Positions 1-9,013 of a DNA stretch of 64,000 nt are shown one piece after another (position 1 is the stretch's first letter; each line of letters starts with the position of its first letter). The notes beneath the pieces are model-generated. The model saw nothing but the letters and a program-made list of their open reading frames with translations, had not been told where the DNA came from and made no database searches. The stretch is from Cedecea neteri (GTDB lineage: Bacteria > Pseudomonadota > Gammaproteobacteria > Enterobacterales > Enterobacteriaceae), in contig NZ_CP009459.1 of the NCBI RefSeq assembly GCF_000758325.1, positions 3,472,001 to 3,536,000 on the forward strand, read 5' to 3'. The translations under genes and the position numbers were made by a program.

Positions 1-399
1 CCCCTCGGGCGATTGATCCACATGGTGAATCAGCATAAAGATCGCCTGTTAAACGATTCACTCTCCCCGCTGGATATCACCGCGACCCAGTTTAAGGTGC
101 TGTGCTCCATTCACTATGAAGTGTGTATTACCCCAGTCGAGCTGAAAAAAGTGCTTTCCGTTGACCTCGGTGCGTTAACCCGAATGCTGGACCGCCTGCT
201 GTGCAAAGGCTGGGTCGAGCGTTTGCCGAACCCCAACGATAAGCGCGGCGTTCTCATCAGGCTGACGCCAGAAGGCGTGGCGCTGTGTGAAGAATGCCGA
301 AACCTGGTGGGGCTTAGCCTCCATAAAGAACTCACTAAAAACCTGACGGACGACGAAGTCGATACGCTTTATCGCCTGTTGAAAAAGGTATTGCCGTAA
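1..399 (+). CDS. marR: MarR, multiple antibiotic resistance repressor (5' end missing)
   Basis: Winged-helix repressor of the marRAB operon; in E. coli it binds marO and is released by phenolic ligands and copper. The window opens inside the gene: reading from base 1 gives [11 protein letters not shown], which corresponds to about residue 13 of the 144-residue E. coli protein, so roughly 12 residues are missing upstream. The DNA-binding helix and wing ([13 protein letters not shown], then the [10 protein letters not shown] wing) are intact and nearly identical to E. coli. marA follows after 20 bases, as in the classical operon. The operator and promoter lie outside the window. Confidence 0.97.
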   Translation, partial: PLGRLIHMVNQHKDRLLNDSLSPLDITATQFKVLCSIHYEVCITPVELKKVLSVDLGALTRMLDRLLCKGWVERLPNPNDKRGVLIRLTPEGVALCEECRNLVGLSLHKELTKNLTDDEVDTLYRLLKKVLP

Positions 400-419
400 A
401 CCTGCAAAGAGGTGAAACG

Positions 420-812
420 ATGTCCAGACGCAACAATGATGCGGTCACAATTCAAAGCATTTTGGGGTGGATTGAAGAGAACCTGGAAACCCCGCTCTCG
501 CTGGAGAAGGTTTCTCAGCGTTCAGGCTACTCCAAGTGGCATCTGCAGCGGATGTTTAAAAAAGAAACCGGCCACTCAATGGGCCAGTACATCCGTAACC
601 GTAAGCTGACAGAAATCGCGCTGAAGCTTAAAGAGAGCAACGAACCGATCCTTTATCTGGCCGAGCGCTACGGTTTTGAATCGCAGCAGACCTTAACCCG
701 CACCTTTAAGAACTACTTCTCGGTGCCGCCGCACAAGTACCGCGTAACCCGTCTCGCTGGCGAAGGCAAATATCTGCACCCGTACAACCAGTATTGCAGT
801 TTGTGTAACTAA
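420..812 (+). CDS. marA: MarA, AraC-family transcriptional activator
   Basis: Monomeric AraC/XylS activator that binds marboxes and turns on acrAB, tolC, micF and other stress genes. The 130-residue product is only the two-HTH DNA-binding module: first HTH around residues 30-50 ([19 protein letters not shown]), second around 80-105 ([19 protein letters not shown]), as in E. coli MarA. The ATG is preceded by GAGGTGAAACG. It sits between marR and marB in the conserved order. SoxS and Rob are the alternatives, but the marR/marB context settles the identity. Confidence 0.98.
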   Translation: MSRRNNDAVTIQSILGWIEENLETPLSLEKVSQRSGYSKWHLQRMFKKETGHSMGQYIRNRKLTEIALKLKESNEPILYLAERYGFESQQTLTRTFKNYFSVPPHKYRVTRLAGEGKYLHPYNQYCSLCN

Positions 813-850
813 CGCATCACCGTCTGTTTTGCAGACGTAACCGAGGAAAT

Positions 851-1063
851 ATGAAAGTCATCTCCGCAGCCGCGCTCCTTCTGGCGCTGGCATCAACTAA
901 CGCTCTTGCGGAGCAATCCGGCAGCTTCAACGCCACTCAGGCTAACTACGGCAACATGATAACCTGCTCCGGCAGTCAACTGCCTAAAGGCCCGCAGCAA
1001 ACGGCGGCTGAACGTTCAGAAGAGCTGGGTTCACCGTACTACCACGGTCATTCGCGTTCGTAA
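851..1063 (+). CDS. marB: MarB, small periplasmic protein of the mar operon
   Basis: A 70-residue protein with a Sec signal peptide (MKVISAAALLLALASTNALA, cut expected after ALA). MarB lowers marA expression by an unknown route in E. coli. The ATG is preceded by GAGGAAAT. It is the last gene of marRAB and is followed by a GC-rich hairpin. Two residues suited to redox or metal roles are limited to one Cys, so no enzymatic role is suggested. Confidence 0.93.
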   Translation: MKVISAAALLLALASTNALAEQSGSFNATQANYGNMITCSGSQLPKGPQQTAAERSEELGSPYYHGHSRS

Positions 1064-1074
1064 GATAAAGGCTG

Positions 1075-1096
1075 ACCCGCCCGATGCTGGGCGGGT
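1075..1096 (+). terminator. Hairpin after marB
   Basis: ACCCGCCC-GATGCT-GGGCGGGT, a perfect 8-bp GC-rich stem 12 bases after the marB stop and just before the convergent eamA gene. There is no clear U-run, so it may act as a weak or bidirectional terminator. Confidence 0.55.
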
Positions 1097-1106
1097 GCCG
1101 CGAATA

Positions 1107-2009
1107 TCAGGATGAAGCCCGCTTCACCGACCGGCCAAAACGCAGACCAAAGACGTTAATATACAGCCCGCCCATAATCAGCACTGCTCCCAGCAACTGC
1201 ATTACCGTCAGCTTTTCACCGAGCAGCAACGCCGCGCTGGCCATACCCACCACAGGTACCAGCAGCGACAGCGGCGCCACGCGCCAGGTTTCATAGCGCC
1301 CCAGCAGCGTGCCCCAGATACCGTAGCCCACAATGGTGGAGATAAACGCCAGATAGATCAGCGACAGAATAGTCGTCATATCGATGTTCACCAGACTTTG
1401 CAGCATCGTTGCCGGGCCGTCCAGCAGCCAGCTTGCCGCAAAGAACGGCAGCACCGGGATAAGCGCACTCCAGACAATCAGCGACATGATCGCCGGGCGT
1501 TGCTCATGCTGCATGATCATCTTGTTAAAGATATTGCCGAACGCCCAGCTCATACCTGCCGCCAGGGTCAGCATAAAGCCGAGCAGCGCGACATGCTGGC
1601 CTTCGAAACTGCCCTCAATCAGCACCAGCACGCCGAAGACCGCCAGGGTGATCCCGGCCAGTTGCTTAGCCTGCAGGCGCTCGCCAAAGAAAAACGTTCC
1701 CAGAATGATGGTGAAAAACGCCTGAGACTGCAGCACCAGCGAAGCCAGCCCGGCGGGCATCCCAAACTTGATCGCAGTAAACAGGAAGGCAAACTGCCCG
1801 AAGCTGATGGTCAGCGCATAGGCTGCCAGCAGCCGGAACGGCAGCTTTGGCCGGGCCACAAACAGCAGCGCCGGAAACGCCACCAGCAAAAAGCGCAGCC
1901 CCGCCAGCATCAGCGGCGGCATATTATGTAGTCCCAGCTTAATCACTACAAAATTCACACCCCAAATCACCACCACCAGTAACGCCAGCAGTCCATCTTT
2001 ACGCGTCAT
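1107..2009 (-). CDS. eamA: EamA, DMT-family exporter of cysteine/O-acetylserine
   Basis: Inner-membrane drug/metabolite transporter with two EamA repeats of five helices (10 TM segments across 300 residues). E. coli EamA exports cysteine-pathway metabolites. The start MTRKDGLLALL was chosen at 2009 because GGGGTGGAAT lies directly upstream; an upstream in-frame codon at 2069 would add 20 residues not found in the family. Convergent with marRAB and divergent from ydeE, exactly as in E. coli. Confidence 0.93.
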   Translation of the reverse strand: MTRKDGLLALLVVVIWGVNFVVIKLGLHNMPPLMLAGLRFLLVAFPALLFVARPKLPFRLLAAYALTISFGQFAFLFTAIKFGMPAGLASLVLQSQAFFTIILGTFFFGERLQAKQLAGITLAVFGVLVLIEGSFEGQHVALLGFMLTLAAGMSWAFGNIFNKMIMQHEQRPAIMSLIVWSALIPVLPFFAASWLLDGPATMLQSLVNIDMTTILSLIYLAFISTIVGYGIWGTLLGRYETWRVAPLSLLVPVVGMASAALLLGEKLTVMQLLGAVLIMGGLYINVFGLRFGRSVKRASS

Positions 2010-2209
2010 TATTCCACCCCTGTATTTATTATCGATTTGTAAAAAAATAAACCTTATCCCCTTAAGCAAACAGATACAGATCCCACTTTTTGTCAGGAGT
2101 ACAGATGTGTTGTATCGTGCTTATGTCAGATCTGGTTGCTATACCAGGCTGATTTTTCGTGATAAATCTTTCCCGTTCCCTTACCTCTTGATCGCTAAAA
2201 CAGGCCACC

Positions 2210-3421
2210 ATGACCGCCCTCAGAAATCTGTTTGCAGGTAAACAACTTGCAACAACTGTATTACTTATTTCTTCGCTGTTGCTGACGATCGGGCGAGGTC
2301 TGACGCTGCCGTTTATGACCATTTATCTTTCACGCGAATACCATATGGCGCTGAAGGATATCGGCCTGGCGATTACCGTCGCGCTGGTGGCCGGGGTGCT
2401 ATTCAGCCTGTGGTTTGGCATTCTTGCGGACAAATTTGATAAGAAAAAGGCGATGCTGTTGGCTATCGTCATTTTCTTCGGCGGCTTTGCGGTGATCCCG
2501 CTGGTGCACCACGCCGGGCTGGTGGTGCTGTTTTACTCCATTATCAACTGTTCTTACACCGTGTTCTCCGTGGTGGTGAAGGCGTGGTTTTCCGAAACGC
2601 TGGACATCAGCCTGAAGCCCAAAATCTTCTCCCTCAACTACACCTTCGTAAACGTTGGCTGGACGGTTGGTCCGCCGATCGGCACCTTTGTGGTGATGTA
2701 CAGCACCAACCTGCCGTTCTGGCTCTCCGCCATGACCGCCCTGCTGCCGATTCTGATGATTGCCCGTTACGTAAAAAGCCTGCCCGTAAGCACCAGCGCC
2801 GCGGATGTGGAAGACAAGGTTCTGCCGTCGCCCCGCATGATGCTGCGTGATAAACAGCTGATGTGGTTCACTACCTCGGCATTTTTAGGCTCGATGGTTT
2901 ACGGCGCGTTCGCCGGCTGCCTGTCGCAATACGCGATTGTGATCGGCGATACCGGTCTGGCGGAAAAAGTGGTCAGCGTCGTGCTGTCGGTCAACGCCAT
3001 TGTGGTCGTCGCTTTCCAGTACTTCCTGGGCAAAAACATTCGCCCCGATAACATCAAAAAGATGATGTTCTTCGGCACGTTGTTTTTCGTCTGCGGCCTC
3101 GGCGGCTTTATGATCTCTGGCACTAACCTGTGGCTGTGGGGCCTGTCTTCGCTGGTGTTTACCATTGGGGAGCTGATCTACGCGCCGGGGGAATACATGC
3201 TGGTCGACAACATCGCGCCGTCGGGGCTGAAATCAAGCTACTTTGCCGCCCAGCAGCTCGGCTGGCTTGGTGGAGCCTGCAACCCGCTGGTCACCGGGCT
3301 ACTGTTGAGCTGGCTGCCGCCTTACATGCTGTTCGTGGTGCTGATGGGGACAATTTTACTGGCTTACTACGCCATCGTGATCGGCATGAATACGCCGCCC
3401 CGCCAGCCCATAACGGCCTGA
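2210..3421 (+). CDS. ydeE: YdeE, MFS dipeptide/drug exporter
   Basis: Major facilitator superfamily protein, 403 residues, 12 predicted TM helices. The signature loop between TM2 and TM3 is clear (GILADKFDKKKAM), and the N-terminal TIGRGLTLPFMTIYLSR stretch matches E. coli YdeE, which exports dipeptides. Its place next to eamA in divergent orientation is also the E. coli arrangement. Substrate here is inferred from the orthologue. Confidence 0.88.
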   Translation: MTALRNLFAGKQLATTVLLISSLLLTIGRGLTLPFMTIYLSREYHMALKDIGLAITVALVAGVLFSLWFGILADKFDKKKAMLLAIVIFFGGFAVIPLVHHAGLVVLFYSIINCSYTVFSVVVKAWFSETLDISLKPKIFSLNYTFVNVGWTVGPPIGTFVVMYSTNLPFWLSAMTALLPILMIARYVKSLPVSTSAADVEDKVLPSPRMMLRDKQLMWFTTSAFLGSMVYGAFAGCLSQYAIVIGDTGLAEKVVSVVLSVNAIVVVAFQYFLGKNIRPDNIKKMMFFGTLFFVCGLGGFMISGTNLWLWGLSSLVFTIGELIYAPGEYMLVDNIAPSGLKSSYFAAQQLGWLGGACNPLVTGLLLSWLPPYMLFVVLMGTILLAYYAIVIGMNTPPRQPITA

Positions 3422-3435
3422 CGAGGCGCCGATGA

Positions 3436-4614
3436 TTACACGTCTTTTTCGTATTTGATAAAGCCGGACTTCTTCGCCACTTTGTCATACAGCGTCTGCG
3501 CCGTGGCATTGGTTTCATGGGTATGCCAGTACAAACGAGAACTGTTGTTGGCTGCGGCGTGCTCACGTACCGCTTCAATCAGCGCCCGGCCAACGCCTTT
3601 GCCTCTCGTCTGCGGCGCCGCGAACAGATCTTCCAGGTAGCAATAATTCGTGGCAGACCAGGTGCTGCGGTGATAGAGGAAATGAGTGAAACCGAGCATG
3701 GTGCCCTGGTCGTCAAAAGCCCCGAATCCCCACAGCGGCTCCTGCGCATCCAGCATACGTTCCCACGTCAAATCGGTGACACTGTCACTGATTTGAGCAT
3801 CGTAAAAGGTCAGATAGCCCTGCCAGAGCGCCTGCCACTGCGCCCGGTCGCCCGCCGTTAACAGGCGGACATTCACCTGGCGAGCGGGTTCGCTCTTCTG
3901 ACGGCTAAGTACGTCGCGAATAGCTGCAAGCCCAACACGCTGTACGCCGTCAGCCATATTGTCCGCGGCAAGCCAGCGTTCAAACGCGCTTTTCACCAGC
4001 GGCCATTCGCCATCGGTGATGGAGAACCACGCCGTATCGCGGGTACGCCCTTTGTAGATGCCCATCTGGCGGAACACGCCTTCAAAACGGAAGCCCAGGC
4101 GCAGCGCCGCACGGCGGGATGGCCCGTTCAGGCTGTCGCACTTCCACTCATAGCGGCGGTAGCCCAGCGCTTCAAACGCATACTTCATCAGCAAAAAATG
4201 GGCTTCCGTGGCCAGAGCGGTGCGCTGCAGCCGCGGCGAAAACACCACAAAGCCGACTTCGATACTGCCGTTCGCCGGGTCAATGCGCATCAGCGACAGC
4301 GACCCGAGAGCTTTACCGTTGGCGTTGTCCACCACGGCGAAATGAAAAGCATCCGGGCTTTGTGCAGCCCCGGCAATGTACTGCATAAAATCAGCTTCGG
4401 TATCGAACGGCCCGACGCTGAGATAAGTCCAGCCGCGCGCATCTTCAGCCTGACTCCAGGCCTGCCAGAGCTGTGCCCCGTGCTGCGCCACACTTAATGG
4501 CTCGAGGCGGCAAAACTGCCCGTTTAACGTGACGCGATCCGGCAGCGGGCGACGCTGCCAGTCAGGAAGAGATAAGCCAATCGGCTGCTGGAAACTGTTG
4601 ACGGTAAAAGACAT
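3436..4614 (-). CDS. Tandem GNAT N-acetyltransferase (two fused domains)
   Basis: A 392-residue cytosolic protein made of two GNAT domains. Residues about 25-215 form a RimJ/RimL-like domain (RLEPLSVAQHGAQLW, then LGFRFEGVFRQMG near its end, typical of acetyl-transfer to amines or protein N-termini). Residues about 245-392 form a classical GNAT domain whose acetyl-CoA loop reads QTRGKGVGRALIEAV. Start at 4614 (MSFTVNSF) is supported by CAGAGGTTAGC. Neighbours, ydeE on the other strand and urtE, give no hint of substrate. Single-domain homologues are common; the fusion is less so. Confidence 0.8.
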   Translation of the reverse strand: MSFTVNSFQQPIGLSLPDWQRRPLPDRVTLNGQFCRLEPLSVAQHGAQLWQAWSQAEDARGWTYLSVGPFDTEADFMQYIAGAAQSPDAFHFAVVDNANGKALGSLSLMRIDPANGSIEVGFVVFSPRLQRTALATEAHFLLMKYAFEALGYRRYEWKCDSLNGPSRRAALRLGFRFEGVFRQMGIYKGRTRDTAWFSITDGEWPLVKSAFERWLAADNMADGVQRVGLAAIRDVLSRQKSEPARQVNVRLLTAGDRAQWQALWQGYLTFYDAQISDSVTDLTWERMLDAQEPLWGFGAFDDQGTMLGFTHFLYHRSTWSATNYCYLEDLFAAPQTRGKGVGRALIEAVREHAAANNSSRLYWHTHETNATAQTLYDKVAKKSGFIKYEKDV

Positions 4615-4708
4615 GCTAACCTCTGGAATTCGATGGTGAATGTCGAAAACTATAGGCGCACAGAGGTTCAGCCAAAAGTACCACAATCGGTAAATTTTGG
4701 CAGACCAC

Positions 4709-5407
4709 TTATATCGCCACCAGCCCCCGGACGCCCTCTTGTTCCATGGCGCTGCCGAGCCCGCGCTGGATAATTTCCCCGCGCGACATCACCAGATACT
4801 GGTCCGCAAGCTCTACGGCAAAATCGTAAAACTGCTCCACCAGCAAAATCGCCATATCTCCGCGCCCGGCGAGGTGGCGAATCACCTGGCCGATCTCTTT
4901 AATGATCGACGGCTGGATCCCTTCCGTTGGCTCATCCAGAATCAGCAGCTGTGGCTTACAGGCCAGGGCCCGGCCAATCGCCAGCTGCTGCTGCTGCCCG
5001 CCGGAGAGATCGCCGCCCCGCCTGAGCTTCATCTCTTTAAGCACCGGAAAGAGTTGGTAAATTTCGTCCGGGACGGCCTTTGCCTTCCGCCCGGAAAAGC
5101 GCGACAGCCCCATCAGCAGGTTTTCTTCCACCGTCAACCGAGGAAAGATTTCCCGTCCCTGTGGCACGTAGGCAATACCGGCCTGCACACGCTGGTGCGG
5201 CTTACGCTGGGTGATGGTTTGCCCCTGCCAGCTAATACTGCCGCTTTTCACCGGCACCAGCCCCATCAGGCTTTTTAGCAGCGTGGTTTTCCCTACGCCG
5301 TTACGCCCGAGCAGGCAGGTCACTTCCCCCACGCGTACCTCAAAACTGACGCCGCGCAGAATATGGCTGCCGCCGTAATACTGGTTTAGCTCATTCACCT
5401 GCAGCAT
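4709..5407 (-). CDS. urtE: UrtE, urea ABC transporter ATPase
   Basis: ATP-binding subunit of the HAAT-family urea importer, 232 residues. Walker A GRNGVGKTT (about 34-42), signature LSGGQQQQ (about 134), Walker B LLILDEPTEGIQPSI. The EGIQPSI segment is typical of UrtE and of the LivF-like branch. Last of the five urt genes, 9 bases after urtD. Confidence 0.94.
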   Translation of the reverse strand: MLQVNELNQYYGGSHILRGVSFEVRVGEVTCLLGRNGVGKTTLLKSLMGLVPVKSGSISWQGQTITQRKPHQRVQAGIAYVPQGREIFPRLTVEENLLMGLSRFSGRKAKAVPDEIYQLFPVLKEMKLRRGGDLSGGQQQQLAIGRALACKPQLLILDEPTEGIQPSIIKEIGQVIRHLAGRGDMAILLVEQFYDFAVELADQYLVMSRGEIIQRGLGSAMEQEGVRGLVAI

Positions 5408-5416
5408 ATTTTCTCC

Positions 5417-6217
5417 TTAACGGCCAAGGTAGACCTCAATAACCTGCTCATTCGCCTGCACTTCGCGCAACGATCCTTCCGCCAGCACCTGCCCCTGATG
5501 CAGGACGGTAACGTGATCGGCAATGGTTTCCACAAAGCCCATATCGTGCTCAACCACCATCAGCGAATGCTTCCCCGCGAGGCTACGGAACAGCTCCGCC
5601 GTGTATTCGGTCTCGGCATCGGTCATGCCCGCCGCAGGCTCGTCCAGCAGCAGTAAATGCGGCTCCTGTACCAGCAGCATGCCGATTTCGAGGAACTGCT
5701 TTTGCCCGTGGGACAACAGCCCGGCCCGGCGATGGCGCTCCCCGGTCAGCCGCAGCGTTACCAGCATGTCATCAATGCGGTCGCGCTGTTCGCCGTTGAG
5801 TTTCGCCCTCAGGCTCGCCCACACCGACTTCTCGTTTTTCTGCGCGATCTCCAGATTCTCGAAGACCGTCAGCGCCTCAAATACCGTGGGCTTTTGAAAT
5901 TTCCGGCCAATTCCCCGCCGGGCAATTTCAATGGGTTCCAGCCGCATCAGATCGATGGACTGATCGTAAAAAGCCTTGCCGCTTTGGGGTTTGGTCTTGC
6001 CGGTGATCACGTCCATCAGCGTGGTTTTTCCCGCCCCGTTTGGCCCAATAACGCAGCGCAGCTCCCCCACGCCAATGTTCAGCGACAGGTTGCTTAACGC
6101 CTGAAACCCATCGAAGTTAACGTTGATATTTTCCAGCGCCAGCACCGGGTCGGTCTGTTCGCGAAAGCGATCCGTGGGGTACTGGCGAGTAAACAGAGAC
6201 TCGGCAGGCTGCATCAT
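5417..6217 (-). CDS. urtD: UrtD, urea ABC transporter ATPase
   Basis: Second ATPase of the urea importer (LivG-like branch), 266 residues. Walker A GPNGAGKTT, signature LLSHGQKQFLEIG (the family uses SHGQ), Walker B LLLLDEPAAGMTDAET. The start overlaps the urtC stop (ATGATG across 6212-6217); either of the two adjacent ATGs could be used, with AAAGGAGAT as ribosome binding site. Confidence 0.94.
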   Translation of the reverse strand: MMQPAESLFTRQYPTDRFREQTDPVLALENINVNFDGFQALSNLSLNIGVGELRCVIGPNGAGKTTLMDVITGKTKPQSGKAFYDQSIDLMRLEPIEIARRGIGRKFQKPTVFEALTVFENLEIAQKNEKSVWASLRAKLNGEQRDRIDDMLVTLRLTGERHRRAGLLSHGQKQFLEIGMLLVQEPHLLLLDEPAAGMTDAETEYTAELFRSLAGKHSLMVVEHDMGFVETIADHVTVLHQGQVLAEGSLREVQANEQVIEVYLGR

Positions 6218-7287
6218 TTATCTCCTTTGCGCAGCAGGCCAATCACCCCGCGCGGTAAAAACAGCGTCACCAGAATAAAAATCAGGCCAAGGAACAGCTG
6301 CCAGTACTCCGGCACCGCCATGGTGAAGTAGCTTTTCGCCCCGTTCACCAGCCCTGCGCCTAATACCGGGCCAATCAGCGTGCCGCGCCCGCCCAGCGCC
6401 ACCCAAATAGCGGCCTCGATGGAGTTGGTCGGCGACATTTCGCCCGGGTTAATAATGCCCACCTGCGGCACATACAGCGCCCCGGCTAAGCCGCACAGTA
6501 CCGCAGAAAGCGTCCACACCAGCAGCTTGAAGCCCCGGGGATCGTACCCGCAGTACGTCAGGCGGTTTTCCGCATCGCGCACCGCCGTCAGAACGCGGCC
6601 AAACTTGCTGCGCGCCAGCCAGAACCCGAGACCAATGCTCGCCACTAAAAGCAGAACGGTCGCGATAAACAGCCCGATACGCGTCCCGACAGCCGTGACC
6701 GGCATCCCTAACAGCGTGGTAAAGCCGGTAAAACCGTTATTGCCGCCAAAGCCAGTTTCATTGCGGAAAAACAGCAGCATCCCCGCATAGGTCAAGGCCT
6801 GCGTCATGATCGAAAAATACACGCCCTTAATCTTTGAGCGAAAGGCGAAGTAGCCGAATACGAATGCCAACAGCCCAGGAACTGCCATCGCCAGCAGCAG
6901 CGCCCAGGCGAAGTGCTGTGTGCCAAACCAGTACCACGGCAGCTCGCTCCAGGAGAGAAACGACATAAACCCGGGCAGCCCGTCGCCCGCGGCCTGGCGC
7001 ATCAGGTACATGCCCATGGCATACCCGCCGAGGGCGAAAAACAGCCCGTGCCCGAGGGAAAGTAACCCGGCATAGCCCCAGACCAGATCCAGCGCTACCG
7101 CAACGACGGCATAACAGAGGATCTTGCCGACAAGCGTCATCGTGTAGGTCGACAGGCTGAGCGGATTACTGGCTGGCAACAGGGTCAGAAACGGCAGCGT
7201 CAGCAGCAAAATCACCAGCAGCGTGCCCAGCCCCAAAGCCAGGCCCGGGGCTTTACGCCCGAGCGTTAAAGTCAGCGGCATACTCAT
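6214..7287 (-). CDS. urtC: UrtC, urea ABC transporter permease
   Basis: LivM-type permease, 357 residues with about 10 TM helices and the conserved GYAGLLSLGHGLFFALGGYA segment around residues 70-90. Start codon overlaps the urtB stop in an ATGA, so translation is probably coupled. With UrtB it forms the membrane channel for periplasmic urea. Confidence 0.94.
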   Translation of the reverse strand: MSMPLTLTLGRKAPGLALGLGTLLVILLLTLPFLTLLPASNPLSLSTYTMTLVGKILCYAVVAVALDLVWGYAGLLSLGHGLFFALGGYAMGMYLMRQAAGDGLPGFMSFLSWSELPWYWFGTQHFAWALLLAMAVPGLLAFVFGYFAFRSKIKGVYFSIMTQALTYAGMLLFFRNETGFGGNNGFTGFTTLLGMPVTAVGTRIGLFIATVLLLVASIGLGFWLARSKFGRVLTAVRDAENRLTYCGYDPRGFKLLVWTLSAVLCGLAGALYVPQVGIINPGEMSPTNSIEAAIWVALGGRGTLIGPVLGAGLVNGAKSYFTMAVPEYWQLFLGLIFILVTLFLPRGVIGLLRKGDK

Positions 7288-8858
7288 CAGTCAATGACCC
7301 TCCCTTTGAGTGCAAACAGCCCCTGTGGCCGCTTCTGAATAAACAGTACGATCAACACCAGAATTAAAATTTTGCCCAGCACCGCGCCAATTTGCGGCTC
7401 GAGGATCTTGTTGAAGATGCCCAGCCCAAACGCCGCGGCCACGCTCCCGGCAAGCTGCCCGACGCCGCCCAGCACCACCACCAGGAAGGAGTCGATGATA
7501 TAGCCCTGGCCAAGCTCCGGGCCGACGTTACCCAGCTGAGACAGCGCCACACCGCCCAACCCGGCAATGCCGGACCCAAGCCCAAAGGCAAGCATATCCA
7601 CGCGCCCGGTCGAAACGCCGCAGCAGGCCGCCATCGCGCGGTTTTGCGTCACGGCTCTCACGTTCATGCCCAGCCGCGTTTTATTCAGCAGCAGCCAGGT
7701 AAACAGCAGCACCAGCAGCACAAAGCCCAGCACCACCAGACGGTTCCACGGCAGGATCAGGTTCGGCAGCACCTGCAGCCCACCGGACAGCCAGGCGGGG
7801 TTAGCCACTTCCACGTTCTGCGCGCCAAACAGCATGCGCACGATCTGAATCAGCATCAGGCTGATGCCCCAGGTCGCCAGCAGCGTCTCCAGCGGGCGGC
7901 CATACAAATGGCGGATAATCGTGCGTTCAAGCGCCATGCCGATCCCGGCGGTGATCGCAAACGCCACCGGCAGCGCAACCAGCGGATAAAGCGCCAGCCA
8001 CGACGGGGCAAACTGCTGAAAAGCAGCCTGAACGCCCCATGCCGAGTAGGCCCCCAGCATCAGCATTTCGCCGTGCGCCATGTTGATCACGCCCAGCAGG
8101 CCATAAGTGATCGCCAGCCCCAGCGCGGCCAGCAGCAGAATCGAGCCCAGAGAAAGCCCCATAAATGCCTGGCCGAGAACATCCCCGAGCATCTGGCGAC
8201 GTTCGATTTGGTGCAGCCCGTCAACGGCCGCCTGGCGCACGTTGGCATCCGGCTCCACGCCAGCATCAGTCAATGGCTTGAGCATCGCTTCGGTATCCGG
8301 GTCGGTGGACTTGCCCAACAGCTTAACGGCCTCCATGCGCACGGCGGCCTCCGGGCTGGCTAGCTCAAGGCGGGCGGCGGCCAGCTCAAGCGCGTCCCGC
8401 ACGCTTTGCTCTTTTTCTGCGCTAATCCGCTTTTGTAAAACGGGCAGCAGCTCCGACGGAGCCTCTTTCTGCAAGGCTTTCGCGGCGTTTAAACGAGTGG
8501 TGACGTTGTCACTTATTAATTGATGGCTGGCCAGCGCCCCGGCGACTAAAACGCGCAGCCGGTTGGTTAAACGGAGCTTTTTGGTTTCCCCCAGCGGCTG
8601 GGCTTCATCGCCCAACGCCGTCAGCGTGGCACCGGTCTGGTTAAAAGCCGAATGCCCGTCCGTAACCAGTGTTTCCTGCTGCAACGCATTGAGCAGTGGT
8701 AAACGAGCGGGATCCGGCGCCAGCGTCCAGCTTTGCAGCAGGTCAGCCTGCGCCGTGCGGTTTGCCGCCGCAAACGTTTCTGCATCCCCGGCGGCGGCAA
8801 GCCCCGGCAATAATGCGGCCACAACCAGCAGCAGCCGGGCCAGTGTTGCTAATGTCAT
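7287..8858 (-). CDS. urtB: UrtB, urea ABC transporter permease with N-terminal helical domain
   Basis: LivH-type permease of 523 residues. A signal peptide (ending around AALLPGLAAA) is followed by about 200 residues of HEAT-like helical repeats (for example SPEAAVRMEAVKLLGKS), presumably periplasmic, then the LivH permease core starting near residue 225 (SLGSILLLAALGLAITYGL). The long N-terminal extension is a known variant of UrtB in proteobacteria. Ribosome binding site AGGAGAACGCC. Separated from urtA by a palindromic repeat element. Confidence 0.93.
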   Translation of the reverse strand: MTLATLARLLLVVAALLPGLAAAGDAETFAAANRTAQADLLQSWTLAPDPARLPLLNALQQETLVTDGHSAFNQTGATLTALGDEAQPLGETKKLRLTNRLRVLVAGALASHQLISDNVTTRLNAAKALQKEAPSELLPVLQKRISAEKEQSVRDALELAAARLELASPEAAVRMEAVKLLGKSTDPDTEAMLKPLTDAGVEPDANVRQAAVDGLHQIERRQMLGDVLGQAFMGLSLGSILLLAALGLAITYGLLGVINMAHGEMLMLGAYSAWGVQAAFQQFAPSWLALYPLVALPVAFAITAGIGMALERTIIRHLYGRPLETLLATWGISLMLIQIVRMLFGAQNVEVANPAWLSGGLQVLPNLILPWNRLVVLGFVLLVLLFTWLLLNKTRLGMNVRAVTQNRAMAACCGVSTGRVDMLAFGLGSGIAGLGGVALSQLGNVGPELGQGYIIDSFLVVVLGGVGQLAGSVAAAFGLGIFNKILEPQIGAVLGKILILVLIVLFIQKRPQGLFALKGRVID

Positions 8859-8888
8859 GGCGTTCTCCTGAATGGTTTTATCCTGATG

Positions 8889-8990
8889 CCCCTCACCCTA
8901 ACCCTCTCCCCAGAGGGGAGAGGGAATAAAATGCAGAGGCTATCAACGCTTTTCCCCCTCTCCCTTACAGGGAGAGGGCCGGGGTGAGGG
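8889..8990. repeat. Palindromic GGGAGAGGG repeat pair between urtA and urtB
   Basis: Begins CCCCTCACCCTAACCCTC, forms a short hairpin (CTCTCCCCagaGGGGAGAG), and ends with the inverted counterpart GGGAGAGGGCCGGGGTGAGGG. The same unit recurs at 11021-11199, 17989-18132 and 46560-46646. It resembles REP/BIME elements and lies in an operon spacer where it could stabilise the upstream urtA message, giving more binding protein than permease. Confidence 0.8.
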
Positions 8991-9013
8991 TAAAATGCGT
9001 CGAGGGGCGAACA

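Noticed and set aside
7392-8363. 323-codon plus-strand ORF
   Set aside because: Antisense to urtB, extreme Gln/His/Arg bias, no ribosome binding site.
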